From assembly GCF_000002995.4 (NCBI RefSeq), contig NW_025062479.1, positions 16,798,721 to 16,862,720 of the forward strand: a stretch of DNA of 64,000 nucleotides, given 5' to 3'. The stretch's first letter is position 1. Each line of letters begins with the position of its first letter. This document shows positions 13,132 through 26,500 of the stretch, piece by piece. The translations under genes were made by a program, and so were the position numbers. The notes under the pieces were generated by a model. It had not been told where the DNA came from and searched no databases. It saw only the letters and a list, made by a program, of their open reading frames with translations. Source of the DNA: Brugia malayi. Its lineage: Eukaryota; Nematoda; Chromadorea; Rhabditida; Onchocercidae.

Positions 13132-13836
13132 TGCTTGAAAATCAGAAATACTTGAAAAGGTAAAGTAATAATAGAATACATTTAGTTATAAAATATGATT
13201 TTATTTAATCCTTCTCTCCTACTCTGCTCTTTCCAGATATGCTTTATCGCTTTGGGCAATGTGCTTTAACCATAAAGTGAGGGTAGACTTTTATGCCACT
13301 TTTTAAATTAACAATTTTTTTTGAAGAAATTAACTAACGGCAAGTTTAGTCAGGCAGTGGTATTAGCGATTTTTGCATTTTTTTTTTCTTGAACGCTTTG
13401 ATTTTTATTTTTTATTTTTGCCAGTTTCCCTTTTTAAAAATTTCTTTACTGCAGCTTTCGACAATTTTTTGGATTTTGCATAACAGTTCTAACTGCTAAA
13501 TATTGTAGAAACTGCTGTAAAATTTTATACTCGAAAAAATAACATAGCAGAATATATAAATAGTCGGAATTTTATTTTATAGTTCTAAAAATTTTTATTG
13601 TTCGGATCTAGTTAAAAATTTTTTGACTTTTTGAAAATAACTCAGTTGGTAGATACATACTAGTTTAGAATAGAGCTAGTAATTAGGTCAAAATATGATT
13701 AGACATTATATGATTATATGGAAAACTATGTAAGTAAACATTAATATGCGGTATAATATTCATATCCTAGGAGTGGTTTAAAGCACATTACTGGGGAACA
13801 GAGAGTGCTGTTGAAAAGCGGGATTTTTTAAGACAG

Positions 13837-13881
13837 GAAGAGAAAGAGAGAGACCGAGAGAGAGGGCGAGAGAGAGAGAGA
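13837..13881. repeat. GA-rich tract
   Basis: Purine-rich GA repeats with few interruptions. No associated gene is seen. Confidence 0.85.
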
Positions 13882-16800
13882 TCTGTCAGGAATCTTTAAA
13901 AAAGTACCGTCTAAAGCTTGCTTGCTATTTTTATACGAAAAAAATTTGATATTTTGTTATGTTGTCAAAGTATATTGAAAATGTGATTTCGAAAAAGAAA
14001 TGTGCGAAATTCAACCAAGTATTCTTTGCGTACACTATTACTAACAAATGATTTCGGCACAACTTCAACTTTAAATTTGATCTGATAATATGTATTTTAA
14101 AAGTTGGGAATCTTTCAGGGAGTATAAGGGTTCAAATCACATGCCTGTATGATGTGATAGTGATATTAACAGCTTATATCGGATAGCGATACTAAACGTC
14201 ACAGTTACTGTTTTCAGCTATGATATCAGTTCACTGAATAAGCTGGCTAATCTGCTTCGGAAATTTTACCGATAATGCTGCTTGCCTTTGCTTTAGTCTT
14301 ATTAGTTTAGATTGTGAATATCAATCGTTGTTCTCAAATGACTGAAGTAATTACTTGATGGGTAATTAAACAGGAAAAGGCTCAAAATGGCTCTGAAAAG
14401 TTTGATAATGCATGCAATAAAATTAAGAATTGCAATTTTGCCTCTATTTCCGTCCGAAGTCATATTGAAACGTTTGGGATAACTACTAATAATTTTTTTT
14501 CTTACATGGAAATCATTTCCACATGCGTCTTTTGTATTGGTCTTTGATAACCTTGTCATACCTGCTATAGTTTTGTTTGGGTAGTTTTGGAATGGTAAAT
14601 ACCAAAAGTTTTTTGCTTTGTCTCTTGCAGGATTTTATAAGTAATCAGTTCTAGATAAGGGGAATTAAGGGAGTGTTCATTCCATAACGATTTTTTCATT
14701 TTTCTACAATTGCTTCGAAGTTTATCTAGACAGGTTGTTGTGTTGGAATCTGAGGAATGCCAAGGATCATGGAAAAGTGAAGATTCTAGGGTAATTGTTA
14801 TAAAACTTCGGTTTTCAGACCTTATCTATGGTCGCGGCCACTAAAGTGGTTTTGCTGAAGAGGAAGTCGGATCAATTGGAAGAAATAAATTTGTTGAAGG
14901 CTTTCGTCTGGTATGCATTTGTGCTGAAATGATGCTCGATTTCTACGGTTTTTAAACACTGCTACTTTCTATACTATTTAGGAGATGTTCGGTGTCAAAG
15001 AAAGGATTTGTTATATCAAAGTAGAACTGCATTTAGGTTTTCATATAATAAAATAAATTATCGTCTCCGTATCGATTTTAGCGTAGTTTACCGAAAAAAG
15101 GCATTGTAACTGCGAACCTGAAGTTGTAAAACATACTTTATCACTGAGATTAGCAATTGGATAAATCTCTTGTACACACTGTAGTTTTTAAAGTACATTA
15201 TTATCTGTCTGAAGTTTCAAGGAATATACTGGCTACTTGAAATTCTTCTTATTAGTATTTAGGAGAGAAATAGCTTTTGTTGATAAATTTACTGACAGTG
15301 TCCATTAAAACATACTTTTCGATTCGCCTCTCCTCGGTAAAAGAAGTGCCTCCATTACATGTAAGCTGGTTTTCACTGAATTTCAAATCAAAGTGACAGA
15401 AGCAAAAAACATTATAGATTTCTGGATTTTCTTTGTCAAAGTATTTGATCGTGAGGTTCTTTCGACTGCTATTGAATTTTAGATATTATTATGCTACTTC
15501 GGAAATTGTCATTAAATCAGTTAAACTTCGTTCTTTCTTTACGCCTTATCCTTTTTCTCTTCTTGTTCCGACTACTCCTTTAAGATACGCTGTAATTATA
15601 TGTTTAAAAGCGATCAAATCGATGAAAATAAATTAGACTTTGAATCGATTATTAACTTTTTGTCTTTAAAATCTTTTTTAGATTGCTTCAAATCTTTTGT
15701 GAAGAAAATCTTCGGGAAGTATTGTCCTTTAATCGTCCTCGGAACATTGTTATAAGAGAGGAACAATTTATCAACCTTCAGAAGTGCCGACAAAAGAATG
15801 GAAGAAAAACGAAATAGATTGAAAAGGAGTGCGACCGAAATCTTATCCCTTTTTTTGTTCATGCAGTTGTGGTAGGCTTAAAAATCGAACTTTGTCAATC
15901 CATAAGAAGAAATTGTTCTTCATTTCAGTATAGATCTTATATGCAAAATTTTCTTGAGGGAAGAGCCGAAAAGATATAATTGAAGGTTTTTTTTGTGTTT
16001 TTTTTCTTTTTTTGTTGAAGTTTTGAATGAATTTGGGCGTGGTCTTAAAAGTAACATAATTTGGTCTTACTCTAATAATAAAGAGTTCATGAAGATTTGT
16101 AACTGTGCTATATTATTTGAGAATCTAAATATCACATGCTATATATCCGGGATTAGAAATAATCATTACTACTTTACAGGGTAAAATGACACTAAACTGA
16201 TAAGACACCTGCAATATTGAGGAAAGGATGGATGACACATTGTTCTGGCTTTTCAAGTATTGTAATTGAAGGTCCTGTAATAACAGTTGAGCTGAACGAA
16301 GCAAGGTGGAAGTTGTTAAGCATCAAATCAGAAAATATCGATCTCTTATAAACTCATTCCTTGCAGCTTATATGATGCAATTCGTTCCATGCTTGTCGCA
16401 TGGTTTTCTGTTATGTATATTGCAGTGAATAAAAAGATTTAATCGATTACAACATTTTATCCAAAAATCATGTTAGATCAACTAAAATAGACATCAGTAT
16501 TGCTTAAGACCAACTTGGGTCGACACTCATACATTTTCTTTGATTTTTAGTTGTAAATTCGAAAATTGGTTGAAACAGTATTACATGAATTGCAAACTGA
16601 AGTGGGAGGATTTGGGTTTTCTTTAATTTCCTTACTGGTAATAATGAAAGGAGTGTAGTCTTTTTTATTATAGAATCCTTGATTTCTGCATCTCAAATAC
16701 ATTATTGGACATATAGTATAAATTGTTCGGTTCTGTGCATCTATGATTGTGATTTTCAGCGGGAAATAGTAGAGCTTATCCATTAAGTTATTATTCCTTC

Positions 16801-18691
16801 TCGATTACAAATGTAAAAGTTGCAAGATCTGGGTTGCATAATTACACAGGAAGGTCAAGTAATTCCGCTTTCTCATCAATTTTGAAAGTCTTGTGAAAAT
16901 GACTTTCACTCACTTCGAGCGTTTAATGCTAATGCCATTCAGTCGCTTAAATGAAGAATGTTATGTGAATATTCTTTTGTTGGTTATTCCCTGACCGATG
17001 ATATGTTAAAGTAGCGTCTAGAAATGTGCCTAATATGTACGGTTTTATGCACAACCATAACGCAAAACTTCATATACCGCGAGTTCTTATCGATTTTTTG
17101 ATATAAAAAAAAAAACAAAGGATTACATGATGGAGTCCATACGACGGTCCTTTACTGTTATTTCTTGCAGTTATTTTTTACGATCATCTTTTACTGAAGT
17201 CTTTTTTTTTTCTAAACTAACGAATGAATGCCAGTCACATCATGAAAGACAATCTGCAATGGTACATTTCCATCAAATTTGAACCTTCCAAATAAATATT
17301 CCAGCTCTTGTAACCTCATAAAAGTTTGAAAACATCACTACTGCAAAACAAAAATATAACGTTACGATAGCTTAAATTTGCTTCGTTGTATTTCTTTATT
17401 GATTTATCTTGTATTTTGTAACAAATATATAAAGCTCTTGTAACCTGAAGGGTGACGTATCATTACCATAGCACAAAAAATAAAGATTTTTTGTTCAAAA
17501 TGTGCAGACTAACAAAGCGTTAGTTTTTCGTTTATTCTGGTTCTTATTTGTCTTTCGTATTTAAGAAAAATATAAAACCCCCTCTCCTTCATTTATCTGC
17601 ACAAACCTACACTTTACGAATTCCAGATGAAAGAGATAAGTAAAAGTGCGCAAAAGTAGTCAGCAGACCTTACTAAATAGTGAATTAAAGTTTAATTTTA
17701 AACAAAAACCTTTTTAGAAAACAACTAAAATGGAAAAAGGAAAAACTCACGATGTATCAATGTTTTTCTTTGCGAAAATATGAGCAAATGAGAAATAAGC
17801 AATAACGTACACATATTACAGGAGAACTGAACAAACAAAATTATATCAATTTAAAACTGAAATAAAGTGAGATTAAAAAAGAAATTGAAAGAATTTCTAG
17901 CACATTTTTTGCACAAATTCTTTTTAAGCATTAACAATTTATTGCTGTAAATTTAGGACTTCAACTTCTAGATATAACTGATTTAAACTGAGGTGATTTC
18001 TTAACGTCCCGTATTACAGCAATCAAGTTTTTTTCCTAAATGATATTGAAAAATCAAACATTCACAGTTTGCAAAAATTTCCCACTACTCAATATTTACT
18101 TTTAGACATAATTTGAGTACTCCTAGATCACCCTGGTTTTCTAAAATGTGAGTAATTTAATACATTTGCATTTAGCATTCATCGGACTACACTTAGAATG
18201 CATACTTCACCGAAAAAAGACTATAAATATACAGAAAGAGAATTTCGTAAATAACTAATTAACAAAGAATCCGACTAAAACTATCCATTTACAAAACAAA
18301 CCGAGCTAATTTAAACTGTGTATTGGTACTTCTCTATATAATCTGCGGATGAAATAGATGAAGTTTTTTCATCTATTATCAGAACTGATGACATATATCA
18401 CACAAGGAAACTTCAAAAGTTAAATCCTAAATTGGACACACTTGACCAAATATATATCCATAGAATATTATTCATCTACTTCTGCAACAAATCCTGGCTC
18501 CACAGAAAGTGTATCCATAATCCTAAAACCATTCTTATTCTTGACCAAGAGGTTTTATCACGGAGATTTAAGAATAAAATTATCAGCAATAAAAGGCTTC
18601 TTTCTAGTGTCATGAGTTATCCAAATTTTGCTATATCTGGTCATTCCATCTAAATGTGTATAAACAACTTGGAAGGTAACTAATAAAAATG

Positions 18692-20328
18692 TTACCTCTG
18701 TCTGCCCCAGAGCCTAATATACATGGAAATACCAGAAACGGCACTCAATCCAAGGGTTATTGGTAATAGAATTCCTCGACAGGCATTAACACCTACTTTC
18801 CATCGAAATAAATAACTCAGCCAGTTGTTAGTTTTCCTTAGTTTCGGTATTGCATTATCATCTCCTTGAAGTATAGCCTAGAATATAATAACAATACTTC
18901 AGAACATTCACTGCTATCAAAAATTTGCTAATAAATATAGAATATGCACGGAAAAGCCTAAAAATAATCGAAACAAGGACGGAAAGAAGAAAGGACTTAC
19001 TGCAGCTGCAGTCAAATAGGGTGTTGAAAGCATTGGGAAACAGAGTCCACCTAACAATGCAGTTGTTATGCTGCCCAAAACTAGACATGTGTTGCAAAGA
19101 TCGCCATGACTGAAACATAAATTTATTCAAATTTGGAAAGAAATAGTAACTGGTGAAATAAGTTCTTTTATATTTACGGTTGTTTTCAGTGCTAAATAAG
19201 CATTCATTCAAAATTTTCTTTTATAGCAGCCTTTTTATATTCTCTTTGCCCACAAACTTCTAAGAAAACAGTACTTCCCTACGTGGTTTATATGAGTTTA
19301 ATTTGCACCTGTACAAATATCTAGAAACAGTATTTTCATTAATACCAAAATAAAAAAGGCCAGAACTGTAGAGAGCAATCAACCAGGTCAGTCTTGGACA
19401 CTTTCGCAAACTTTTGAAGTACGAATGATTTGCATTTCCAAGAAAAGTATAAGAATTGACACGAATTCCTGAAACCCATATTGTACATTAATCTTTCAGC
19501 AAACCACTTCAGTTTCTTCAGTGAGCAAAGCTGTCAAAGTGGTTAAGAAAACATAAATACCACATCAATAGCAAGAAATGATTCAAGAAACACATTAACG
19601 ACTGAAAAACTGGAATACTAAATCTTTTAGGATTAATGATCTCTTAGAATCTCTTAACTTCACTATGTTGTGGAGATTCTAATGAAGTTTTCACCCACAG
19701 AAAGTAGTGAACATGTGAACATAAATAATATAAAGTACTGACCGAAAGTTCTATAAGCCATATTGCATAATACTTAAGAACTGCTTATGTTTCAGATACA
19801 ATTTTTAAATCAAAAGTTTACCAATTATAACGCCAGCAGTACCGCAAGCTATAAACGTAGCATGTGCTGGCCAAAACACAGCTTTTTTTTCCAATTTAAT
19901 CGGCCATGCTTTGAAAACTTTTCGCAAATAGTTTGCATCACCCGAAAACGATGAAATTATAGGCGACGTAAGGAACAATGGCGTTGTACTGAAAATGACC
20001 AGTCGAAAATGGATTAGTAAACTAGCCATTTGTTCAATTCCTTATCACATTAAACTCATGAAAGCATTTGTTTACAACTGTCATCGATATATCGATATTC
20101 GTCTAATTTCACATTTCATTCCCTATTTTTCCCGAGTAAGAAAGACGAAAATGCTTTCATGAGTATAAAATCACGTGAAGTGATGGGTCATCCACATTAA
20201 GCACCCATACCTATTAATATAATGAAAACGTAGTAGAATATTACTTACTTGACGTCAGATCCCGCAGATGATACTTTACTATTTAACAAAGAGTGCTTCC
20301 AGAGATCGACTGGGTTAAACGTGCTCAT
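18692..20328 (-). CDS. TMEM126-family mitochondrial inner-membrane protein
   Basis: Five exons on the minus strand: 20328-20249, 19988-19822, 19468-19309, 19109-19001 and 18877-18692. All phases agree and the product is 233 aa, close to the family's usual 195-230. The diagnostic part is residues 136-170: SHGDLCNTC followed by a Gly-rich hydrophobic helix and PYLTAA. It matches the TMEM126 core pattern (NTGDLDCETC, then a glycine-rich membrane segment). Other hydrophobic stretches lie around 'FWPAHATFIACGTAGV' and near the C-terminus (ILLPITLGLSAVSG). In animals TMEM126 proteins sit in the mitochondrial inner membrane and take part in complex I assembly and insertion of membrane proteins. That role is assigned by family, not shown here. 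The gene is head-to-head with the plus-strand membrane gene. Confidence 0.82.
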
Positions 20329-20543
20329 TGCGTCAGTTAGTGTACGTGAAAAATTGTAATCCCTAGAAGTTTCCTACGAGGATAATAACATCATTCATAC
20401 TTCATCCCAGAATAGTTCATTCCATCTTCAGAAGAGTGTTCGAAGCAGTCTCGCCACCGACTACAGAAATATGTTGACTGTGTTTGGGTGTTTTTAATTC
20501 ATCTGGTATTTGGTGATCAAGGTTTTTAATTTTCACTTATACC
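20329..20543. promoter_or_regulatory. Candidate shared divergent promoter
   Basis: About 215 bases separate the TMEM126-like start (minus strand) from a plus-strand ATG at 20544. The coding start of the plus gene is uncertain, so the exact limits are inferred from gene layout only. Confidence 0.35.
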
Positions 20544-20598
20544 ATGAGAGCTTGTTTATTGGATGGGTTGATGTTGAAGAAGTGTCTTAGAATAATTA

Positions 20599-20732
20599 GT
20601 AAGTTATTTTATACAGTTTCTCACTCTAATATCATGTCAAATCTTATTTGACAAATAATTGACATATAACTAACAATTAAGTAAATAAGATTTGCTGTGA
20701 CATTAAAATGAGAAGTTGTATAAAATTACTTT
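20599..20732. repeat. MITE-like foldback element
   Basis: Roughly 50-base arms (about 20599-20652 and 20680-20732) are imperfect reverse complements, about 80 percent by eye, around a short AT-rich spacer. Matching blocks include TTTTATACA / TGTATAAAA and AAATCTTATTT / AAATAAGATTT. This is typical of a small non-autonomous foldback or MITE. No coding capacity is present. Confidence 0.7.
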
Positions 20733-21180
20733 CAAGTGCGTATATACGTTTGAGTAATAATAATTTGCTAAATCCGAGAACAGTAAATGTTGGAAAGTAA
20801 TGAATGTGTGATTTAGTCATTCATGAATTTATTAAAGCTCTGAATCATAAAATATATCAAAAACATTTGCTTGTTGCTTTGTTAATGGTTTTTTGTCTCA
20901 AGTATGATTAATTATGTATCGTTTATAATTACTCTATATTACTGTGTATGGTGTTACTGATTTAGACATTATAGCTTATAATCTAAATTGCTCATTATTT
21001 ATTCATTACGCGATTATATTTAACTTGTGCAGTTCACTATATTTAGGTTTGTGCATCGACGCGCTCTAATGACTTCCCTTATATTTGCGCACAAATGCAT
21101 ACCATAAGAACTATTTCAAATACGAATATACGGATGTATTTATCATAAGGATCATATGTTTGGTACTTGAGAGTAAAAGG

Positions 21181-24100
21181 ATGCGTTGGCATTGCTTTTT
21201 GTTCTGGTGCGGATACCGTTTTACCTTGGCATTTTTGGCACATTTCAATTGGTTTACGTCTATATATGTAAATTGTGTGTATTTTGTTTTATGGAAAAGC
21301 TATGATTTGTTATGGTTTTGGATGCATCTAATCCTGTGCATATGTTTTAAACCACTTCGAGCTAGGAATTATTTGATTGTTTGGTGCAATTTAATCCGTA
21401 AACGAATTACTGTTTACTGGAATAGCACGTATAAGGTGAAATTTTTTGATTTCGAATTAAGATTTTCCAAAAAGTTTTTAGACAATAATGATATTTTTTA
21501 TAGTTGATTTTTCAAAATTTTCAGAAGTTCAAATCAAATATTACATTCAGATTTCACAGACATTGTTCAGCCAGCAAGACTGCTTCAGGAAATTTATGTG
21601 CTTGAATATGGAAAAATTAAATCGAAGAGAAAACAAAAGTCTAATAATGGAACAAATATATCTGATGGAGAACAAAAAGAGCAGGATTCAGATGATAATG
21701 ATCAGGACATCGATGTTGTGGAAATGTTGGTGTTTTATAATATTTCAACATTTTAATTATTGTTGAGGAAGGTGATCTATTGCATTTTCACTAGTTACTT
21801 GGATCAAAGATTTAAAAAATTCAGACTTTCTGTTGCATCACGCTTTGGAAATACGATTTTGAACTATTAATAATATAAGATGGATCAAAAGGGTAGCGTT
21901 GTATTTTGATCTATAAAGCTACTGAAATTGTTTTTATAAGAAATAAGTTTAGCGAACGAACGGAACCGGAAGAACTGAGTTCTCAAAATATAGAAATTAA
22001 CAGTGCATTGAATTTGGCTGGAGTGATGCCAGATGAAGAATGTAAATGCATGAAACAGATATTCCTGAGTAGAGCGATACCATCATCTTCCAGTATGTTG
22101 AGACAATGTGATTATAATGTTCATCCTTTATTTTTTCTTTGTTTAACTTAAATCTAATTTATCAGTCTAGATGTGGTTTATTGGACACAGCCCGGTGTAA
22201 TGTGGCCATGATATGACGGTAAGTTAAATAATTTTCAGAATCGAAAAATATTAGAAGCGAAGCACTGAAATTATTGAGGGTAATATAAAACTAAATAATA
22301 ATAGGTTTTCCTCACAACGCTTATAAAAACAATAGCATCTTCCATTTCCTCGTCTTCTTTCCACCTCATTCCTTTAAGAACATTAATTGTTGCATAAATT
22401 AGCTTTAAAAAATATTGCCAAATATGGATTTCAAATTTTTCGAAAAATTAATCAAACATTTATTTGTAATTGATGTTTAGCCCATATAGAAGTACTCGTA
22501 CCACCTCCTCGTCTGAAGAAACAAGCAGCAAATTCACAAGAACAGAATCGAGAAGCTGGTGCGCATGTACCCATATGCGGTCGCAGAAATCAATTTGTTA
22601 TTCGTAACATGATCCTAAATCCTTTAAAAAGTTGCAAGCATTGCGGATATTGTGTTCACTGCAGGTGAAACATTTTATTATTCAGTTTATAGCATGCTTA
22701 ACAATTTCATTTTTTTCTAATATTTCTCGATTCTCAAAATTATTTCATAAACTTCAGTATTTTGAGCTAAGTTTTGTGCCGAATCTAAATCATTCGTAAT
22801 CAGTCAATGATATTGTAGAAACTCGGATACTCTTATTCATAATTTGTTATGTTTGCATTATTTTTAGATTTTTTAAATTTATTTTCACATTTTTTTATTT
22901 TTTTTATTTTTTATTTTTAGAATAGAAAGGCATTCCTTAGATGATGCTGTAGAAATGGAGAATGGTGCAACAGGTAATATATCGAATGCCGAAAGTCGTA
23001 TAGGACTAGCTAGTCGAATACGTCGGTATCTACCACTTATGCAAGATGGACGTGACTCATCAGGTATCAAAGGTAATTTGGATTTTTGTTTATGTCTAAT
23101 GTTGTTTTCATTGCTTTAGCGCATTCTGGGTTTCTGAATCCGAGCGAAATGAAATACTTACTGAAATTTGGGATGTCATGATGATCTATCTTTTTTCGTA
23201 CTTCGCCATTTTTTTTATTATATATTTTTATTCCAGATGAAATGGATGTTCTCACTCCTGATTTCACAAATAAAAGAGACCTTATTGGTGCGAAAGAAAT
23301 TCTCTTGCGTCAGAAACGAGATCGGAGAATGTTGAAGAAACGGCTGCGAGCTCAAAAGCGAGCTGAATTAGCCGTCATTGCGAAATACGAATTGAGGTAA
23401 GAATTTTTGCTTTTTTGTATTCTTGGATTTCATTTTATTATGCTTTGTTTATGTCTGATATTATTCCTTGGTTTAGCTCATTGGTTTAGCTTATTTTGGA
23501 CTTCTGAATCCAAGCGAGTTTTGGATATCTTAGATGTTACTAAAATTTGGGATATCGTAGTGATTTATCTTTTTCTTTGTTTCTCATCAATGCTTCGATG
23601 AAATTAGGTTTTGTAAATAACTACACCCAACCTTCACTTCCTTTTTTTGTGGAATGGACTATCTCTCACTTCCATTTTCACAAATAAAAGAGATCTTACT
23701 ACTGGCTATTAACCATCGTCATTTTTTCTTCGCTGATTTCTGTACTCAGTTTAATTTTTTATCTTTGCTAATTGTACATAAACATCTGCACAATTCTTTT
23801 GCAGAAAGTATATCTTCATTATATATTATTAAATTTTCAGGCAAAAAACGATTTCCAGCGCAGTTGAACTTCTTCTGCAAATTTTACAGATGATGACTTC
23901 ATTTGCAATTCTTGTTGGTAATATTCGCAAAACTTTTATTCCTGCTCATTTCAGTTGGCTTAAGTATGGTCGTAAGGACAGTCTGGATCTAATGATGTTG
24001 TGGAGGTTAATGGTGTTGATGATTATTTACTTTAAAGAAATAGAGATCTTTTTTTTTTTTTCTCGACTAGTCTTTTCGATTAAATTGAGCTGAGACAGTT

Positions 24101-24545
24101 TATGATTTATAGAGAACTGAGAAATTTTAGATTTAGTGAGCGTATCAGTCATCGAAACGTGTTATACCTTGAATGATTTAGCACTTTTAGTGTTAATAAC
24201 TGTCAGAGATTTCATTCTCCGAAATCTTATGTTTTTCAGATGAAGACATTGAATGGATGATTTCTTATTCTTTTCGTTTTTTTGAAATTTATCTTCTATT
24301 TCAGATGCACAGTATTTCTTGATGTACTTCTGTTTTGGACTAGTGTTATTTGGGCTTATTGTTTGCAATGGCATTTATGTTGTCGACTTGGTTTGCTGAA
24401 ATTTTGGGTATGGTTATTGATGTTAGGATTAATTGGAAGTATTTTCGTATTCTATCCTATGTCCTACGTTCAAGATAATCTGGATATAAGCTGGTGTCAG
24501 TTTAAGCCTAATAGTACACTTGCGCGGTACCAACCGAATTGGTAA
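21181..24545 (+). CDS. Unrecognised multi-pass membrane protein with a CxxCxxCxxC motif
   Basis: Eight exons join in phase: 21181-21428, 21525-21729, 21948-22092, 22481-22664, 22921-23072, 23237-23396, 23841-24005 and 24305-24545 (about 499 aa). The start is uncertain. An upstream ATG at 20544 ends in a donor at 20598 that I could not join in frame, so it may be a leader exon. The third exon's acceptor is weak. The N-terminus (residues 1-70) is rich in Trp, Phe and Tyr and looks membrane-embedded. It is followed by an acidic/basic loop (EQKEQDSDDNDQDIDVVE). A cysteine cluster C251-x2-C254-x2-C257-x2-C260 follows. Next come a basic segment (RQKRDRRMLKKRLRAQKR) and a hydrophobic C-terminus with at least two helices (about 421-446 and 448-472), ending ARYQPNW. 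I do not recognise the family. The clean exon phases argue that it is a real gene. Confidence 0.7.
23441..23705 (+). repeat. Decayed tandem copy of an intron-exon segment
   Basis: This intronic stretch repeats about 23087-23293. Shared blocks include GTTTATGTCT, TTCTGAATCC, AAATTTGGGAT and CACAAATAAAAGAGA. The last of these is coding in the original exon 23237-23396. In the copy the acceptor is lost and the frame is shifted, so it is a pseudo-exon. Confidence 0.8.
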
Positions 24546-26127
24546 TTTCATTGCTGTTCTTGTCATTTCAAATTTTTAACTTTTAAATATTTCTTTGGTC
24601 GATGAGAATCCAATCCAACTTTTGCAAGTAGTTTGGAGCGATTGATTGGTAGTCTAAACATTTTGAAGTCCATCATTTATATGTCATAAAATTGTTTATA
24701 ACTCGTTTGATTTCTGTTCTATTCCTTTTTAGTGGCTAGAACTTATGTCTAATTTTTGATAAAGTATGGGTAATTCCGTCATTATATAATTCTTCATGTT
24801 TTTGTTGTATAAGAAGTTTTGCAACTCGATAGTGCTTTGGTAGATTGCTTTATTTCAACTCTAATTTTTTAATCGACTCTTTGATCTCCAAAAATTTTCT
24901 TTATTGTAATGGAGATTTATCTATTTTCTTCTCGGTTGAGTCATCCGCTTAAGTTTGTCTAATTAAAATCCATTCTTCAACTTTGTAATCTTCGCTTATG
25001 AGTTGATTTTCCTTAATTGAAATTGGTTATATGCATATGCATAGGGGGTTTTGTTTTATAGTTAATTTTATGAATTTGAGAATCCAGGTAGTCTTTCTTA
25101 GTCACTTAATCATTTAATAAAGCGATTTTCATCAGTAAGTTTTAATTCTTGGATTGGAATTTGAGTAGTAATTACTTTTATGACCGATTTGTCTCCCTCT
25201 GAGATATGTTGGTCCTCGAAACGAAATTTATGCTTTCCTGATTTTTTTTGCTCGATTCTTTATAAAAGTTAGTAATATTCGAGAATGCTCTTGCAATGCA
25301 TATTGGGAATCCAACCATAGAGTTGTTCATATGTCATCGAGTTCAAATTATTTTGTAACATTTAGATGAATGTTTAGATTAGCTGAGAATTTATTAAGTA
25401 TATGAAACATTGCGAACCTTCATTTAAATTTTTTATAAGTTATTATTAATCATCAAGTTTGCTAAAATTATTTCGGTTATCCAACAATAACGATTAATGG
25501 TCTTTTCAGAAGGGATCTCTTTCTTGATCTTTTTGATGCAGATGTTGATATTGTCCAATAATACGGGATATTTTGATAAATTTATTAATGGTTATAATAC
25601 ATGTGAGAGTAGAAGCTTCCTGCTGTCGGCGTTTACATAGAATACGTATACGTGTCTAAAATGGGAGCGATTAACATAAATTATCCTATAATTTTCATAT
25701 TATACAGATCTAATGAGAAAAAATGGGTGTTGTGAGAAATTTGTTATCTTTTGATTGGAAGAATACGTTTCAGGCAGAGTTGAATAACTGTTAGCATCTG
25801 ATACTTCTAGATATGTCTCTTGATTCGTATCTGGAATGAATCGCTGAAAACAGAAATATCTTCTATATATGTATTGCCGACTACAGTATAACAAATTCCG
25901 TTGTAAAGAAGAGTCGAGAAATCAAGAAATTCGGTGTAGCAGAAGTACTGAGACAAGTCGCTCGTTGTCCATAAAGACTGCCTCAATCGGCCCAGGTAAA
26001 GGACTTTACTTTTTATATAAGGAACGTTGGTTTCAGAAGAAGACCTCTTATTAAACATAGTGACATTTTTAGCTGACAAATTTAAATGAAGATCGTTGGT
26101 CTTAGGACCCTATTAAAATAAGAGTAT

Positions 26128-26500
26128 TTAGCCTAGAGATTTCCATCTTAGACATTTGAACAAATTGTTTCGACATATTATGAAATCGCTTAAGTTTTGC
26201 AGCAAAGACTGCACTTTGCCACTTATTATTGGATTGATAACCTTTGCCGATCCCTTATATTTAGTATGAAGAGAAACGCGTTTCCTTTTATTGCAGTTGT
26301 ATCCTAATTGAAGATAATTTGGACAGGCATTATTTCTCTTCGGTTGTTCCATTCTTTGTTTGTAACTAGAATAATTTTGACATTCAATGGTTTTTATTGC
26401 AAATGGCACAAACTCTTCTAGTTCTACTAATCTTTTTGAATTCACATTCGTTCTGCAGTTATATACTTGTGGTACCGCTATAGTCAAAGCTAAAATTTCT
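26128..26500 (-). pseudogene. BEL/Pao-type gag zinc-knuckle relic
   Basis: On the minus strand, one frame gives RRVCAICNKNH. After a frameshift an adjacent frame continues ECQNYSSYKQRM, then NACPNYLQLGYNCNKRK. This resembles the nucleic-acid-binding Cys/His knuckles of BEL/Pao gag regions (CxxC...H...C followed by C..C...G(H/Y)). Several expected Cys/His positions are replaced and the frame is broken, so it is a decayed copy. The assignment is by family pattern from memory. Confidence 0.5.

Larger units (their letters stand above)
12471..18691. other. Intergenic region after mbl-1
   Basis: Mostly AT-rich DNA with low-complexity blocks: a TAC run near 12501-12519, CAA-rich DNA at 12602-12642, TG-rich DNA at 12858-12937 and a GA-rich tract at 13837-13881. 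Much of the first kilobase is probably mbl-1 3' UTR or intron leading to an alternative last exon. From about 13.2 to 18.7 kb I see no gene that can be supported. Confidence 0.5.

Noticed and set aside
14126..14145. T-loop-like GGTTCAAATC
   Set aside because: No A-box or acceptor stem in the preceding 70 bases, so not a tRNA.
14820..15970. Scattered open pieces resembling retroelement fragments
   Set aside because: Frames break every few dozen codons and no signature motif could be matched.
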